A stretch of DNA of 25,050 bases from CBDUQI01 sp965369325 (GTDB taxonomy: Bacteria; Pseudomonadota; Gammaproteobacteria; Steroidobacterales; JBCBZW01), in contig CBDUQI010000071.1 of the NCBI GenBank assembly GCA_965369325.1, positions 1 through 25,050 of the forward strand. The letters are read 5' to 3'. The translations under genes and the position numbers were made by a program. Position 1 is the first letter of the stretch; each line of letters begins with the position of its first letter. The notes under the pieces were generated by a model that was not told the origin of the DNA, did not search any database, and saw nothing but the letters and a program-made list of their open reading frames with translations. Of this stretch, positions 1 through 7,360 are shown one piece after another.

Positions 1-2
1 TG

Positions 3-575
3 ATCGAGCGCAGCATGCTGAACATCCGCGTCAGCGGACGCCTGCGCCGTCAGGGACTAACCGAAATCTTTTTTGAAAGCGCCGAACCCCAGTTCGACGA
101 ACTTGCGCCTGAGACATTCTTCGCCAGGTTCCCAGCCGGGATGTACGAAGTATCGGGCCTCACCCTGGGTGGCGAAGAGCTGGAGAGCATGACCGAGGTC
201 ACCCATGCCGTGCCCGCGCCACCGCAAACCCAGGTGAACGGCATTGCACAGGTTGAAGACTGCGATGACGGCGAAATCACGGTGGTGAGCGCACCGGTCA
301 CCCTCACCTGGGACCCGGTCACCACCTCGCACCCGGATCTGGGCGGCGCGGATGTGGTGCCGATTGACGTGGTTAACTACGAAGTGGTCGTGGAGATTGA
401 CGACACCCGCTTCAAGTCTGCCGCTGTGTTGCCGCCGTCCGCAACTTCGTTCACGGTACCGGCTGAAATTCTTGCACTTGGCAGCGACATCAAGTACGAG
501 GTGCTGGTGCGTGAGAGCAGCTACAACCAGACCGCTGTTGAGAGCTGCTTCTGCGTGGATGCCTGCGCCGAGTAG
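3..575 (+). CDS. Fibronectin type III-like domain protein, 5' end outside the window
   Basis: The reading frame is open to the left edge, so this is probably the C-terminal 190 residues of a longer protein; the first visible ATG is at position 15 but the protein has no signal peptide from there. An acidic segment containing FFESAEPQFDEL and FFARFPAGMYEVSG is followed by a beta-rich stretch (VTLTWDPVTT ... VVNYEVVVEIDD ... SFTVPAEILALGSDIKYEVLVRE) that has the strand pattern and Trp/Tyr/Leu spacing of a fibronectin III fold. It ends in a Cys cluster (CFCVDAC). I recall similar Fn3-bearing proteins in gammaproteobacteria, of unknown function. Fn3 modules usually mediate protein or carbohydrate contacts outside the cytoplasm. 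A perfect 15-bp inverted repeat follows the stop codon. Family assignment is moderately sure; function is unknown. Confidence 0.65.
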   Translation: MERSMLNIRVSGRLRRQGLTEIFFESAEPQFDELAPETFFARFPAGMYEVSGLTLGGEELESMTEVTHAVPAPPQTQVNGIAQVEDCDDGEITVVSAPVTLTWDPVTTSHPDLGGADVVPIDVVNYEVVVEIDDTRFKSAAVLPPSATSFTVPAEILALGSDIKYEVLVRESSYNQTAVESCFCVDACAE

Positions 576-594
576 CTGCCGGCAGTGCGACAGC

Positions 595-639
595 AACGCC
601 ATCCATCCACTACCCAGCGCCCCTTGGATGGATGGCGTT
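595..639. terminator. Perfect 15-bp inverted repeat, likely 3' hairpin
   Basis: Arms 595-609 (AACGCCATCCATCCA) and 625-639 are exact reverse complements around a 15-nt loop. The repeat starts 20 nt after the stop of the Fn3-like gene and lies before the next gene. There is no U-tract on the + strand, so it is a candidate transcript-end or mRNA-stabilising hairpin, not a textbook intrinsic terminator. An ATG at 632 lies inside the right arm, which argues against using it as the start of the next gene. Confidence 0.5.
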
Positions 640-661
640 CGCTGACGGGCGGGAGACACAC

Positions 662-1507
662 GTGAACAGACACCTTGCTATCGGAAATCTCTGGCAACCT
701 GTCGCCACCTTGCTACTGGCGTGCACCCTAAACATCAGCGCAACCACCGCGCAGCCGCTCTCACCACACGCCAGCTCGCCTGCAACGTCACGAAGTTCCG
801 CAGCCGGTTCATCTTTGACGGTTGTCGGTACCGCACAGAGCGCCAGCCTTGAAGCGCACAACGTTCCGATCGACAAATTACTGCCCGCACTCGCACGAGC
901 ATTCGGGTTCTCTCTGCAATATCCGATACCCCGCGACACCCTCATCAGCATCTCGCTGCACAATGCATCGCTCGAGCAGATTCTTGCGCGGGCTCTGCGC
1001 CATCACGGATTTGCGTTTGCCCCGGCTGGCGAAACAATGAGCGTCACCCGCGGGCAACTGTCAGGCAAACTCTGGGTATGGAGCGGACCGCCCCGGAATA
1101 CCGCGGTTGCTTCACAGCCTCCTGAGCGGGCAGAGCCGGTAGCCAGTCATGCACACGCAGCCGACAATTTCTTCCACCCGGACGCCTCCATGCGTATGGA
1201 CGCCATTGAGCGACTTGCGCAAGCACCGGCTGCGACGGCACTCCCGTATCTGGTGCAGGCGATGTCCGACCCCAACCTGCACGTGCGCAAAGCAGCTCTG
1301 GAGGTAGCTGCGCGGCTGCGGAGCGAGAACGCCAGCGGCTTGCTCATCGATGCGCTGCATGATGCAGATGCGAAGGTACGCGAACTCGCAGCCGATCTGC
1401 TTGGCGGGATGTCAGATGCGGGGGCAGAGGCGGCGCTGGCGCAGGCCCGACGGGACCCGGCGCCTGCCGTGCGCGCAGCCGCGAGAGGGCATTTATCACT
1501 GCCCTAG
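662..1507 (+). CDS. Secreted protein with STN-like domain and HEAT repeats
   Basis: The protein has 281 residues if it starts at GTG 662, preceded by GGAG at 652-655. An in-frame ATG at 632 is possible but sits in the hairpin and would put charged residues before the signal peptide. After a hydrophobic N-terminus (WQPVATLLLACTLNISA) and a low-complexity Ser/Thr/Ala linker comes a segment at about residues 60-130 (VPIDKLLPALARAFGFSLQY ... SISLHNASLEQILARALRHHG) that looks like an STN (secretin and TonB N-terminal) domain. The C-terminal 100 residues are helical repeats of HEAT type (ALPYLVQAMSDPNLHVRKAA, LLIDALHDADAKVRELAADL). The family knowledge suggests a periplasmic protein-protein interaction module; no enzyme signature is visible. 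It lies just upstream of hemF with no obvious functional link. Confidence 0.65.
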   Translation: MNRHLAIGNLWQPVATLLLACTLNISATTAQPLSPHASSPATSRSSAAGSSLTVVGTAQSASLEAHNVPIDKLLPALARAFGFSLQYPIPRDTLISISLHNASLEQILARALRHHGFAFAPAGETMSVTRGQLSGKLWVWSGPPRNTAVASQPPERAEPVASHAHAADNFFHPDASMRMDAIERLAQAPAATALPYLVQAMSDPNLHVRKAALEVAARLRSENASGLLIDALHDADAKVRELAADLLGGMSDAGAEAALAQARRDPAPAVRAAARGHLSLP

Positions 1508-1516
1508 CCCAGACCC

Positions 1517-1544
1517 TTGTGCTGGGCGCCTCAGGCGCTACACT
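1517..1544 (+). promoter_or_regulatory. Candidate promoter for hemF
   Basis: TTGTGC (1517-1522) and TACACT (1539-1544) are separated by 16 bp. Transcription would begin about 1551, next to the ATG at 1552, which has no visible ribosome-binding site. This would give a leaderless or nearly leaderless mRNA. The match is moderate and the assignment is inference. Confidence 0.3.
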
Positions 1545-1551
1545 TTCGGGC

Positions 1552-2481
1552 ATGAGTATCGAGCACGCCGAACAGCACATCCATCGCGTGCAGCAATATC
1601 TGCACCTCCTGCACGACCGCATTACCCAGGCAGTCCAGACACTGGACGGCGGCCAATTCCGCAGCGATCGCTGGGATCGCCCAGAAGGCGGTGGCGGCGA
1701 AAGCCGCATTTTGCGCGACGGTGCGGTGTTTGAGAGCGCTGGCATCAACTATTCGCACGTAATGGGCACGCAGTTGCCCCCAAGCGCCACCGCGCAGCGG
1801 CCCGAACTTGCCGGCCGCGCTTACCAGGCCATGGGGCTCTCGCTGGTTTTGCACCCGCGCAATCCTTACGTGCCAACCTCGCATGCCAACGTCCGGTTTT
1901 TTATCGCGGGCGACGAGCAGCCCATCTGGTGGTTCGGCGGCGGGTTCGACCTCACACCCTACTATGGCTTCGAGCAGGACGCCGTCCACTGGCATCGCAC
2001 CGCCGCGCAAGCCTGTGAGGGGTTCGGTTCGGACCTCTACCCTCGCTACAAAAAATGGTGCGATGAGTATTTTCATCTCAAACACCGCGACGAGCCTCGA
2101 GGCGTCGGCGGCTTGTTTTTTGACGATCTGAACGAGGCCGGCTTTGAGCACTGTTTCGATTTCTGGCGCAGCGTAGGTGATCACTATCTGCCTGCCTACG
2201 AGCCCATCGTACAAAAGCGCAAAGACACGCCCTACGGCGAGCGGGAACGAGAATTCCAGCTGTATCGGCGCGGGCGCTACGTGGAATTTAATCTGGTTTA
2301 CGATCGCGGCACGTTGTTCGGATTGCAGTCGGGCGGGCGCACCGAGTCTATTTTGATGTCGCTACCGCCCCTGGTGCGCTGGGAGTATGACTATCAGCCC
2401 GAACCGGGATCACCCGAGCACAAACTGTACACGGATTTTCTGCGTACCCGCGATTGGCTAACGGTAGATCCCGATGCGTGA
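1552..2481 (+). CDS. hemF: Oxygen-dependent coproporphyrinogen III oxidase
   Basis: HemF converts coproporphyrinogen III to protoporphyrinogen IX by two oxidative decarboxylations using O2, in the cytoplasm, late in haem synthesis. The 309-residue length from ATG 1552 matches the family (about 300). Family blocks appear in order: GGGGESRILRDGAVFE, RPELAGRAYQAMGLSLVLHP, NPYVPTSHANVRFF, WWFGGGFDLTPYYGFEQDAV, YPRYKKWCDEYFHLKHRDE, GVGGLFFDDLNE, RRGRYVEFNLVYDRGTLFGL and LPPLVRWEYDYQPEPGS. A GTG at 1519 would add 11 residues but the ATG start agrees better with known proteins. The gene overlaps the following VOC gene by 8 bp, so the two are likely cotranscribed and translationally coupled. hemB, an earlier step of the same pathway, lies on the other strand about 5 kb away. 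Confidence 0.97.
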   Translation: MSIEHAEQHIHRVQQYLHLLHDRITQAVQTLDGGQFRSDRWDRPEGGGGESRILRDGAVFESAGINYSHVMGTQLPPSATAQRPELAGRAYQAMGLSLVLHPRNPYVPTSHANVRFFIAGDEQPIWWFGGGFDLTPYYGFEQDAVHWHRTAAQACEGFGSDLYPRYKKWCDEYFHLKHRDEPRGVGGLFFDDLNEAGFEHCFDFWRSVGDHYLPAYEPIVQKRKDTPYGEREREFQLYRRGRYVEFNLVYDRGTLFGLQSGGRTESILMSLPPLVRWEYDYQPEPGSPEHKLYTDFLRTRDWLTVDPDA

Positions 2482-2896
2482 GCTACGCCCCTTCCATCTT
2501 GCCTTTCAGGTCACCGACCTGGCACAGGCACGCACATTTTACGCAGACGTGCTGGGATGCCCACTGGGACGGGAGTCCTCGCGCTGGATCGATTTTGATT
2601 TCTTCGGCCACCAGATTACCGCGCACCTGGTGCAGGAGAGCGGCGCAGTCGCCACCAACCCGGTGGACGGCGAGAAGGTGCCGAGCCGGCATTTCGGTAT
2701 GGTGCTAACCATGCCTCAGTGGCAAGCACTGGCAAAGCGGTTAACACAACGCGGCCAGGGCTTCCTGATACCGCCCACAGTACGCTTCGCTGGCAAACCC
2801 GCCGAGCAGGCAACCCTGTTTATTACTGATCCCAGCGGGAATGCGCTGGAGTTTAAGGCGTTTGCGGACGACCAGTCGATGTTCGCCACCGACTGA
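2474..2896 (+). CDS. VOC (glyoxalase/bleomycin-resistance/dioxygenase fold) protein
   Basis: This 140-residue protein has the paired beta-alpha-beta-beta-beta modules of the vicinal oxygen chelate superfamily. The first module opens with HLAFQVTDLAQARTFYADVL and the last strand has FITDPSGNALEFKAF. Possible metal ligands are His8, His73 (SRHFG) and Glu126 (LEF), which fit the usual His/His/Glu spacing, but the ligand set is inferred. Substrate is not predictable; such proteins include glyoxalases, dioxygenases and resistance proteins. The ATG is inside hemF (8-bp overlap in another frame), so it probably depends on translation of hemF. It converges with the MAPEG gene 19 bp downstream. Confidence 0.85.
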   Translation: MRELRPFHLAFQVTDLAQARTFYADVLGCPLGRESSRWIDFDFFGHQITAHLVQESGAVATNPVDGEKVPSRHFGMVLTMPQWQALAKRLTQRGQGFLIPPTVRFAGKPAEQATLFITDPSGNALEFKAFADDQSMFATD

Positions 2897-2915
2897 TCAC
2901 CTGTCACGCAGGACA

Positions 2916-3302
2916 CTAACTGCCCATAAAAAACCCGATCAGATTAAACACCGCCAGCAACGCCAACAACAGATAGGTGCCGACGGCCCCCCAGAACCGA
3001 CCGGGCGACGTGCCGGGTGTAAACCCAAGCGCGTGCACCAAGCGCACAACAACAATCGCGATACCAAAACCGTGGGCAATACTGCTGGTGCCGCCGTTCA
3101 GCTCGTAAGTCGCCAGCATGATGAGCAACATTGGAATGTACTCAATTGCGTTGGCCTGCGCACGAGCTGCCAGTTGCACGGCAGGATTGCCCCCATCGCC
3201 CAGCCCGACCTTGTTGTTCCTGCGCGCCATGCTCACGCGAAAACTCAATACCAGCACGAGCAGTCCGCAAAGCGCTGCATATAGACCTGTAATTGGTATC
3301 AC
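2916..3302 (-). CDS. MAPEG-family integral membrane protein
   Basis: The 128-residue protein has four hydrophobic segments (near residues 4-23, 56-68, 77-92 and 107-126) and the signature region RVSMARRNNKVGLGDGGNPA followed by LAARAQANAIEYIPM, typical of bacterial MAPEG (membrane-associated eicosanoid/glutathione metabolism) proteins of the YecN type. Some eukaryotic members are glutathione-dependent enzymes; the bacterial role is mostly unknown. The start is GTG at 3302, eight bases after AGGGG. It lies 42 bp downstream of tag on the same strand and may be cotranscribed with it. It meets the VOC gene tail to tail. Confidence 0.88.
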   Translation of the reverse strand: MIPITGLYAALCGLLVLVLSFRVSMARRNNKVGLGDGGNPAVQLAARAQANAIEYIPMLLIMLATYELNGGTSSIAHGFGIAIVVVRLVHALGFTPGTSPGRFWGAVGTYLLLALLAVFNLIGFFMGS

Positions 3303-3344
3303 GATAATTCCCCTAAAAAACCAAACGCACGAACGGCGCTTTTG

Positions 3345-3926
3345 CTAACTCAAACGCGCGCACGGCTTATGCCGGAAGCACGATACTTCATGGTCGTTTA
3401 CCACGCCCACGGCCTGTAGATACGCATAGACAATGGTGCTGCCAACAAACTTGAATCCACGCTTTTTCAGATCTTTGGAGATCGTGTCGGACAGGTCGGT
3501 GCGGGCCGGCACGTCGGCCATTTTTCGCGGTTTGTTCTGCACCGGCTTGTGCCCGACAAAGCCCCACAGGTACTCATCGAAACTGCCGAACTCCTGCTGC
3601 ACCTTGATGAACGCCTTCGCATTACCGACTGCGCTGTATACCTTTAAGCGGTTGCGCACAATCGAGGGGTCGAGCAGCAGCTTCTCAAGCCGGGGCTCGC
3701 GCATGCGGGCCACGCGTTTCACATCAAAGCCCGCAAATGCTTTGCGGTAACCATCGCGTTTGTTCAGGATGGTCGCCCAGCTCAGTCCCGCCTGGGCGCC
3801 CTCAAGAATCAGAAACTCGAACAACACCTGATCATCATGCACCGGCACGCCCCACTCCTCATCGTGGTATCGCACATAGTTCTCATCCGTACCACTCCAG
3901 CCACAGCGTTTTCGTTTATGCACCAC
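3345..3926 (-). CDS. tag: DNA-3-methyladenine glycosylase I
   Basis: Tag removes 3-methyladenine from alkylated DNA in base excision repair. The 193-residue protein aligns by eye with E. coli TagA throughout: RCGWSGTDENYVRYHDEEWG, LEGAQAGLSWATILNKRDGY, KKRGFKFVGSTIVYAYLQA and VVNDHEVSCF. The four expected zinc ligands are present: Cys8, His21, and the His and Cys in the C-terminal NDHEVSC. The catalytic-site Glu lies in LEGAQAG. The N-terminus is two consecutive GTG codons (3926 and 3923) with no in-frame ATG; either could start translation. A promoter with a 16-bp palindrome over its -10 element lies 25-60 bp upstream. A MAPEG gene follows on the same strand. Confidence 0.96.
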   Translation of the reverse strand: MVHKRKRCGWSGTDENYVRYHDEEWGVPVHDDQVLFEFLILEGAQAGLSWATILNKRDGYRKAFAGFDVKRVARMREPRLEKLLLDPSIVRNRLKVYSAVGNAKAFIKVQQEFGSFDEYLWGFVGHKPVQNKPRKMADVPARTDLSDTISKDLKKRGFKFVGSTIVYAYLQAVGVVNDHEVSCFRHKPCARLS

Positions 3927-3951
3927 TACCCGTCTCGCCCCAGTTGTTACC

Positions 3952-3986
3952 GGCGTATTAATACGCCTGGCCGGGACCTAGGTCAA
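3952..3986 (-). promoter_or_regulatory. tag promoter with 16-bp palindrome over the -10 element
   Basis: Read on the minus strand, TTGACC (3986-3981) is followed after exactly 17 bp by TATTAA (3963-3958), a good sigma-70-type pair. A perfect palindrome, GGCGTATTAATACGCC, spans 3952-3967 and covers the -10 box and the region just downstream, where a repressor would block transcription. The predicted start near 3951 leaves a 25-nt leader before the tag GTG. The promoter is fairly convincing; the regulator is unknown. Confidence 0.55.
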
Positions 3987-4056
3987 CGATCCCCCCTCAC
4001 GCGGCCAGCTGCGGCATAATGGGCGGCGAATTTAACGGAAGCTCGTACACCCACCT

Positions 4057-4899
4057 ATGTTGATTCAATGCACTCAGTGCCGCCGGCAGCACGACTTTTC
4101 CGGCCGACCGCCCGGTACCAAGGCTTATTGCCGTTGCGGTGCCGCACTCGCCCTGCCCGCACCGGCCACTCCTGCACGAACCGTTGGGTGCCCGCAATGC
4201 GGCGGACAAATCGACCATAGCAAAGCGCAATGCAGCCATTGCGGCACGGCGTTCGCCTCGGTTAGTTGCCCGGTGTGTTTCGCGATGGCACTGCAGCAGG
4301 ACCGCCACTGTGCCCAATGTGGCAGCGGCTTAAATACCCCGGCCCGGCGAGTGCACAGCAACGGCCATCTGCCGATGCCCTGCCCGAGGTGTCGAATAGA
4401 TCTGAGTGTGGTGCTGCTGGACGAGTTTGCGGTCGACGGCTGCGCGCAATGCAGCGGCCTGTTCTTAAATCAACGCACGATGGTGCAGTTGCTAAAGAAT
4501 CGCCATCGCCTGCAACCTATTGCTGCCGCGCTTGATACCACTGGCGGCAAAGCAAATACCCACGCCGTGGCCGGCTGCCCGGAATGCGAGCAACCAATGT
4601 ATCAACGCCGCCACCACCGTAAATCACGGGTAGTCGTGGACGTATGCGACAACCACGGCATCTGGCTGGATGGCAGCGAACTCTCGGAGATTCTGCAAAG
4701 CAAGGGTAAAGGGGGCGGCAAACACTCCCGCACGTATCGAGGGCGCCGTACCAGCGGATCGGACGAGCGCGGACGCCGTGAGTACTCTAAACGCGGCCGG
4801 TCCACCGGTGTGTTTGGTGTGTTCTGGCTGGTGCTGATAGACGATCTGATCGATCTGATTAAAGACTTGCTGGATGAGATGGATATCGACTTCGACTAG
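4057..4899 (+). CDS. Multi-zinc-ribbon protein with TFIIB-type zinc finger
   Basis: The 280-residue protein carries a long series of zinc knuckles: Cys pairs at 5/8, 25/27, 45/48, 59/62, 71/74, 85/88, 109/112, 129/132 and 174/177, then Cys197 in VCDNHGIWLDGSEL. The blocks MPCPRC ... VDGCAQCSGLFLN and GCPECEQPM ... DVCDNHGIWLD match the zf-TFIIB type ribbon found in small bacterial proteins; in the last one His200 replaces the usual fourth Cys. A basic Arg/Lys/Gly-rich linker (about 215-250) follows, then a hydrophobic-acidic tail (FGVFWLVLIDDLIDLIKDLL). No clear ribosome-binding site is close to ATG 4057. Function is unknown; nucleic-acid or protein binding is plausible. It is divergent from tag and convergent with nfeD. 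Confidence 0.8.
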   Translation: MLIQCTQCRRQHDFSGRPPGTKAYCRCGAALALPAPATPARTVGCPQCGGQIDHSKAQCSHCGTAFASVSCPVCFAMALQQDRHCAQCGSGLNTPARRVHSNGHLPMPCPRCRIDLSVVLLDEFAVDGCAQCSGLFLNQRTMVQLLKNRHRLQPIAAALDTTGGKANTHAVAGCPECEQPMYQRRHHRKSRVVVDVCDNHGIWLDGSELSEILQSKGKGGGKHSRTYRGRRTSGSDERGRREYSKRGRSTGVFGVFWLVLIDDLIDLIKDLLDEMDIDFD

Positions 4900-4971
4900 C
4901 CGCAAGCACGGCAACGTCCGTGTCGGGCAATCGGGCCGACGGGCATCCCCATCGACCCGACATACTCCAAA

Positions 4972-5415
4972 TCAGCGCCCGACGATAAGCCGGATGCCTT
5001 CAAGTCGACGGATGCGCGCGGTGTCGCCGGTCTCAAACGGCGATTCGCCCTGCGCGAGCTGTGCCGGCCATTCGGTACCCGACCAAACTACCTTGCCGTC
5101 GGCCTGCGCAGAAATCGGCGCCACCACCTTGGTGGCCTGCCCGATCGCATCGTTTCCCGGCATCACGTTGGAGTGCTTCTGCCATTTCCTCAGCCTGGGA
5201 TACAGCGCGGCGGTGGTCAGCACAGAGGCGAGCAGAAACACGCCGGTTACTGCGGCGAACGAAAGCCCTGGCATGATCCAGCTAACCAGTGCGGCAACAA
5301 AGGCGCCAACACCAAAGAACAGGAACCAGAACACCGAGAACTGCATGATCAACAGCTCTACCCCGACAAACCCGAGGCCGACCAGCAGATAAAAGAGCGC
5401 GGGCGAAATATCCAT
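4972..5415 (-). CDS. NfeD-family membrane protein
   Basis: The 147-residue protein has two to three transmembrane segments (LFYLLVGLGFVGVELLIM, FWFLFFGVGAFVAALVSWI, FAAVTGVFLLASVLTTAALY) and then a C-terminal soluble part (IGQATKVVAPI ... GKVVWSGTEWPAQL ... TGDTARIRRLEGIRLIV) with the small beta-barrel OB-like fold of NfeD proteins (YbbK type). NfeD proteins are genetically linked with stomatin/SPFH proteins and are thought to assist them in membrane organisation. The start has GGAG eight bases upstream, within the end of qmcA, and only 3 bp separate the two genes, so they form an operon. Confidence 0.92.
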   Translation of the reverse strand: MDISPALFYLLVGLGFVGVELLIMQFSVFWFLFFGVGAFVAALVSWIMPGLSFAAVTGVFLLASVLTTAALYPRLRKWQKHSNVMPGNDAIGQATKVVAPISAQADGKVVWSGTEWPAQLAQGESPFETGDTARIRRLEGIRLIVGR

Positions 5416-5418
5416 CGC

Positions 5419-6339
5419 TTAAGCTCCCTTATTCAGGCCCTGGCTTTTATCCACCTGGGTCTTGAGCGTCTCAAACGCAGTAAAGGCCTTGCTCACCACT
5501 GAGCTTACATCCGACCCATCCGTGGGCAACAAGGCAACGGTGCCTTCGCGGGCCAGTTTCTCAAATGCCGAGATGTACTGCTCGGAAAGCTGTTGAGCCA
5601 CTGCAGTCGTACCGCCCTCGTTGTTAATCGCCTCGGAGATCGTACGAATTGCCATGGCGCGCGCGGTTGCCTCAATTTCCACCGCCTCGGCACTACCCTG
5701 GGCGCGCAGAACCACCGCAGACTTGTCGCCTTCGGCCTCGTTAATCTGTGCCTGACGATAGCCCTCTGAGGTTAGCACCGCCACGCGACGCTCTCGCTCG
5801 GCTGCCATCTGCTTTTCCATCTCTTCCAGGATAGAGTGCGGCGGCGAGATGTCTTTTACTTCGTAACGGAGCACTTTTGTGCCCCACGCCTCGGAAGCCT
5901 CGTCAATGGATTGGGTGACCATCGCATTCACGTTCTCACGTGACTCAAACGTCTCATCCAGACTTAGCTTACCGATCTCGGCACGCATGGTGGTTTGTGC
6001 CAACTGGGTAATGGCGAATATCAGGTTCTCCACGCCGTAAGAGGCCGAACGCGGATCCATTACGCGCAGGTACAACACGCCATCAATCCCTAAGGCAACG
6101 TTGTCTTTGGTGATGGCCTGCTGCGCCGGGACGTCAATCGCAAATTCTTTGAGCGAATGCTTGTACCCAACCCTGTCGACGAAGGGAACCAGTATGTGAA
6201 TGCCCGCTTCAAGCGTTCGGTTGTACTTACCCAGACGCTCGATGATGTAGGCCTCGTTCTGCGGGACGACTCGGATGATATTCCGAACAATCAGGATAAA
6301 TATGATTACCCCAACGCCGACGAAAACTAGGTTGTCCAT
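5419..6339 (-). CDS. qmcA: SPFH/stomatin-family membrane protein (QmcA/paraslipin)
   Basis: The 306-residue protein begins with a transmembrane segment (LVFVGVGVIIFILIVRNIIR) and continues with the SPFH domain: VPQNEAYIIERLGKYNRTLE, GIHILVPFVDRVGYKHSLKE, VDVPAQQAITKDN-like block, and RAEIGKLSLDETFESRENVN. A helical coiled-coil region (MEKQMAAERERRVAVLTSEG ... AEGDKSAVVLRAQG) follows, as in E. coli QmcA. These proteins oligomerise at membranes, and QmcA is linked to FtsH-type protease control. ATG 6339 was chosen because AGGAG lies six bases upstream; a further upstream start at 6396 would add 19 residues without support. nfeD follows after 3 bp. The partnership with NfeD is family knowledge; the target here is unknown. 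Confidence 0.94.
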   Translation of the reverse strand: MDNLVFVGVGVIIFILIVRNIIRVVPQNEAYIIERLGKYNRTLEAGIHILVPFVDRVGYKHSLKEFAIDVPAQQAITKDNVALGIDGVLYLRVMDPRSASYGVENLIFAITQLAQTTMRAEIGKLSLDETFESRENVNAMVTQSIDEASEAWGTKVLRYEVKDISPPHSILEEMEKQMAAERERRVAVLTSEGYRQAQINEAEGDKSAVVLRAQGSAEAVEIEATARAMAIRTISEAINNEGGTTAVAQQLSEQYISAFEKLAREGTVALLPTDGSDVSSVVSKAFTAFETLKTQVDKSQGLNKGA

Positions 6340-6442
6340 CGCAACTCCTATTGCTTGTTCCAACGCACCGAGGCCAACAGACGCGTTGGACTGCATGCCT
6401 CAATCCCCCACCGCGACGCCATTGCGCGCGACAAGTCTTAAC

Positions 6443-6471
6443 AATATTGGGGCTAATCGCTGGCTTTTCAA
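6443..6471 (-). promoter_or_regulatory. Candidate promoter for qmcA-nfeD
   Basis: On the minus strand TTGAAA (6471-6466) is followed after 17 bp by AATATT (6448-6443). It lies about 105 bp upstream of the qmcA start in the 153-bp gap after aroE. The -10 element is weak, so this is tentative. Confidence 0.25.
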
Positions 6472-6492
6472 GGCCTTCGAGGTCGCTCCGGA

Positions 6493-7341
6493 TTATTCAT
6501 CGTAGGCGCCGGCCATCAGCAATTCCAGCACCGGCCCCGTATCCGGCTCCGCGCCGCGCCATAACCGGAACGATTCCGCCGCCTGCTCGATGAGCATGCC
6601 CCAGCCGCCCACTGCCCGCAGGCACAAGTGTTGCCTGGCCCAGTGCATGAAGGGTGTATCGCCTCGGGTGTAAGACATGTCATAGCAAATCGTGTCGCGC
6701 ACAATCGCAGCATCAATCGGCGCCAGTTCGCCGTGCAGCCCGGCCGAGGTAGCGTTCACCACGATATCCGCCCGGTGGCGCCCCAGCGAATCGTAATCGC
6801 TGGCCACCACGTCGCCCAGATGCACGAAGCGCTGCGCGAGCGCCTCGGCACGTGAAACGGTTCGATTGGCAATGATGATCCGCCTGGGCGCGTGGCTCAG
6901 CAACGGCCCGATCACGCCGGCCGCCGCACCGCCTGCCCCGGCAATCACGATGTACTGATCCTTCAGAGGTATCTGCAGGTTACCCTGCAGATCCTGCACA
7001 AGCCCCGCGCCATCGGTGTTGTCTGCCAACAGCGTGCCGTTCTCCAGCAGCATCAGAGTATTGGCCGCACCGGCCAGTTGCGCACGCTCGGTGACCTTGT
7101 CGGCCAGCGCCAGTGCGGCGGCTTTGTGCGGGCTCGTCACGTTAAGGCCGCTGCCACCACTACTGAAAAACAGATGCACCTCGCGCTCGAAGGCATCGGC
7201 TTCGGCGCTGATACGCCCGTACACCATGTACTGCCCGGTCTGCGCGGCAAACCGTTTGTGGATGGCAGGCGAGCGACTCTGCTCGATCGGGTAACCGATC
7301 ACTGCATAGCGATCCGGCAATGCGGAGCCTTTGATGCTCAT
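6493..7341 (-). CDS. aroE: Shikimate dehydrogenase
   Basis: AroE reduces 3-dehydroshikimate to shikimate with NADPH, in the pathway to chorismate. The 282-residue protein from ATG 7341 has the substrate domain (YPIEQSRSPAIH, LNVTSPHK with catalytic Lys73, NTDGAG with Asp110) and the nucleotide-binding domain (IVIAGAGGAAAGV, then NRTVSRAEALA, typical of NADP preference). The C-terminus has VVNATSAGLHGE, YDMSYTRGDTPFMHWA and GGWGMLIEQAAESFRLW. An upstream start at 7422 would overlap hemB and adds a non-homologous 27 residues, so 7341 is preferred. It follows hemB by 19 bp on the same strand and is probably cotranscribed. It supplies precursor to the trp pathway encoded further along. Confidence 0.96.
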   Translation of the reverse strand: MSIKGSALPDRYAVIGYPIEQSRSPAIHKRFAAQTGQYMVYGRISAEADAFEREVHLFFSSGGSGLNVTSPHKAAALALADKVTERAQLAGAANTLMLLENGTLLADNTDGAGLVQDLQGNLQIPLKDQYIVIAGAGGAAAGVIGPLLSHAPRRIIIANRTVSRAEALAQRFVHLGDVVASDYDSLGRHRADIVVNATSAGLHGELAPIDAAIVRDTICYDMSYTRGDTPFMHWARQHLCLRAVGGWGMLIEQAAESFRLWRGAEPDTGPVLELLMAGAYDE

Positions 7342-7360
7342 CGCCTGAGCGCCGGGCGAA

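Noticed and set aside
57..659. Long reverse-strand frame across the first gene
   Set aside because: It is the mirror of the Fn3-like gene, shows no family features and has a His/Arg/Ala-rich composition typical of shadow frames in GC-rich DNA.
1531..2214. 227-residue reverse frame over hemF
   Set aside because: hemF is unambiguous on the forward strand over the same bases.
6971..6992. 9-bp perfect hairpin with a 4-nt loop inside aroE
   Set aside because: It lies in conserved coding sequence and encodes ordinary AroE residues; probably a chance effect of two similar Leu-Gln codons pairs.
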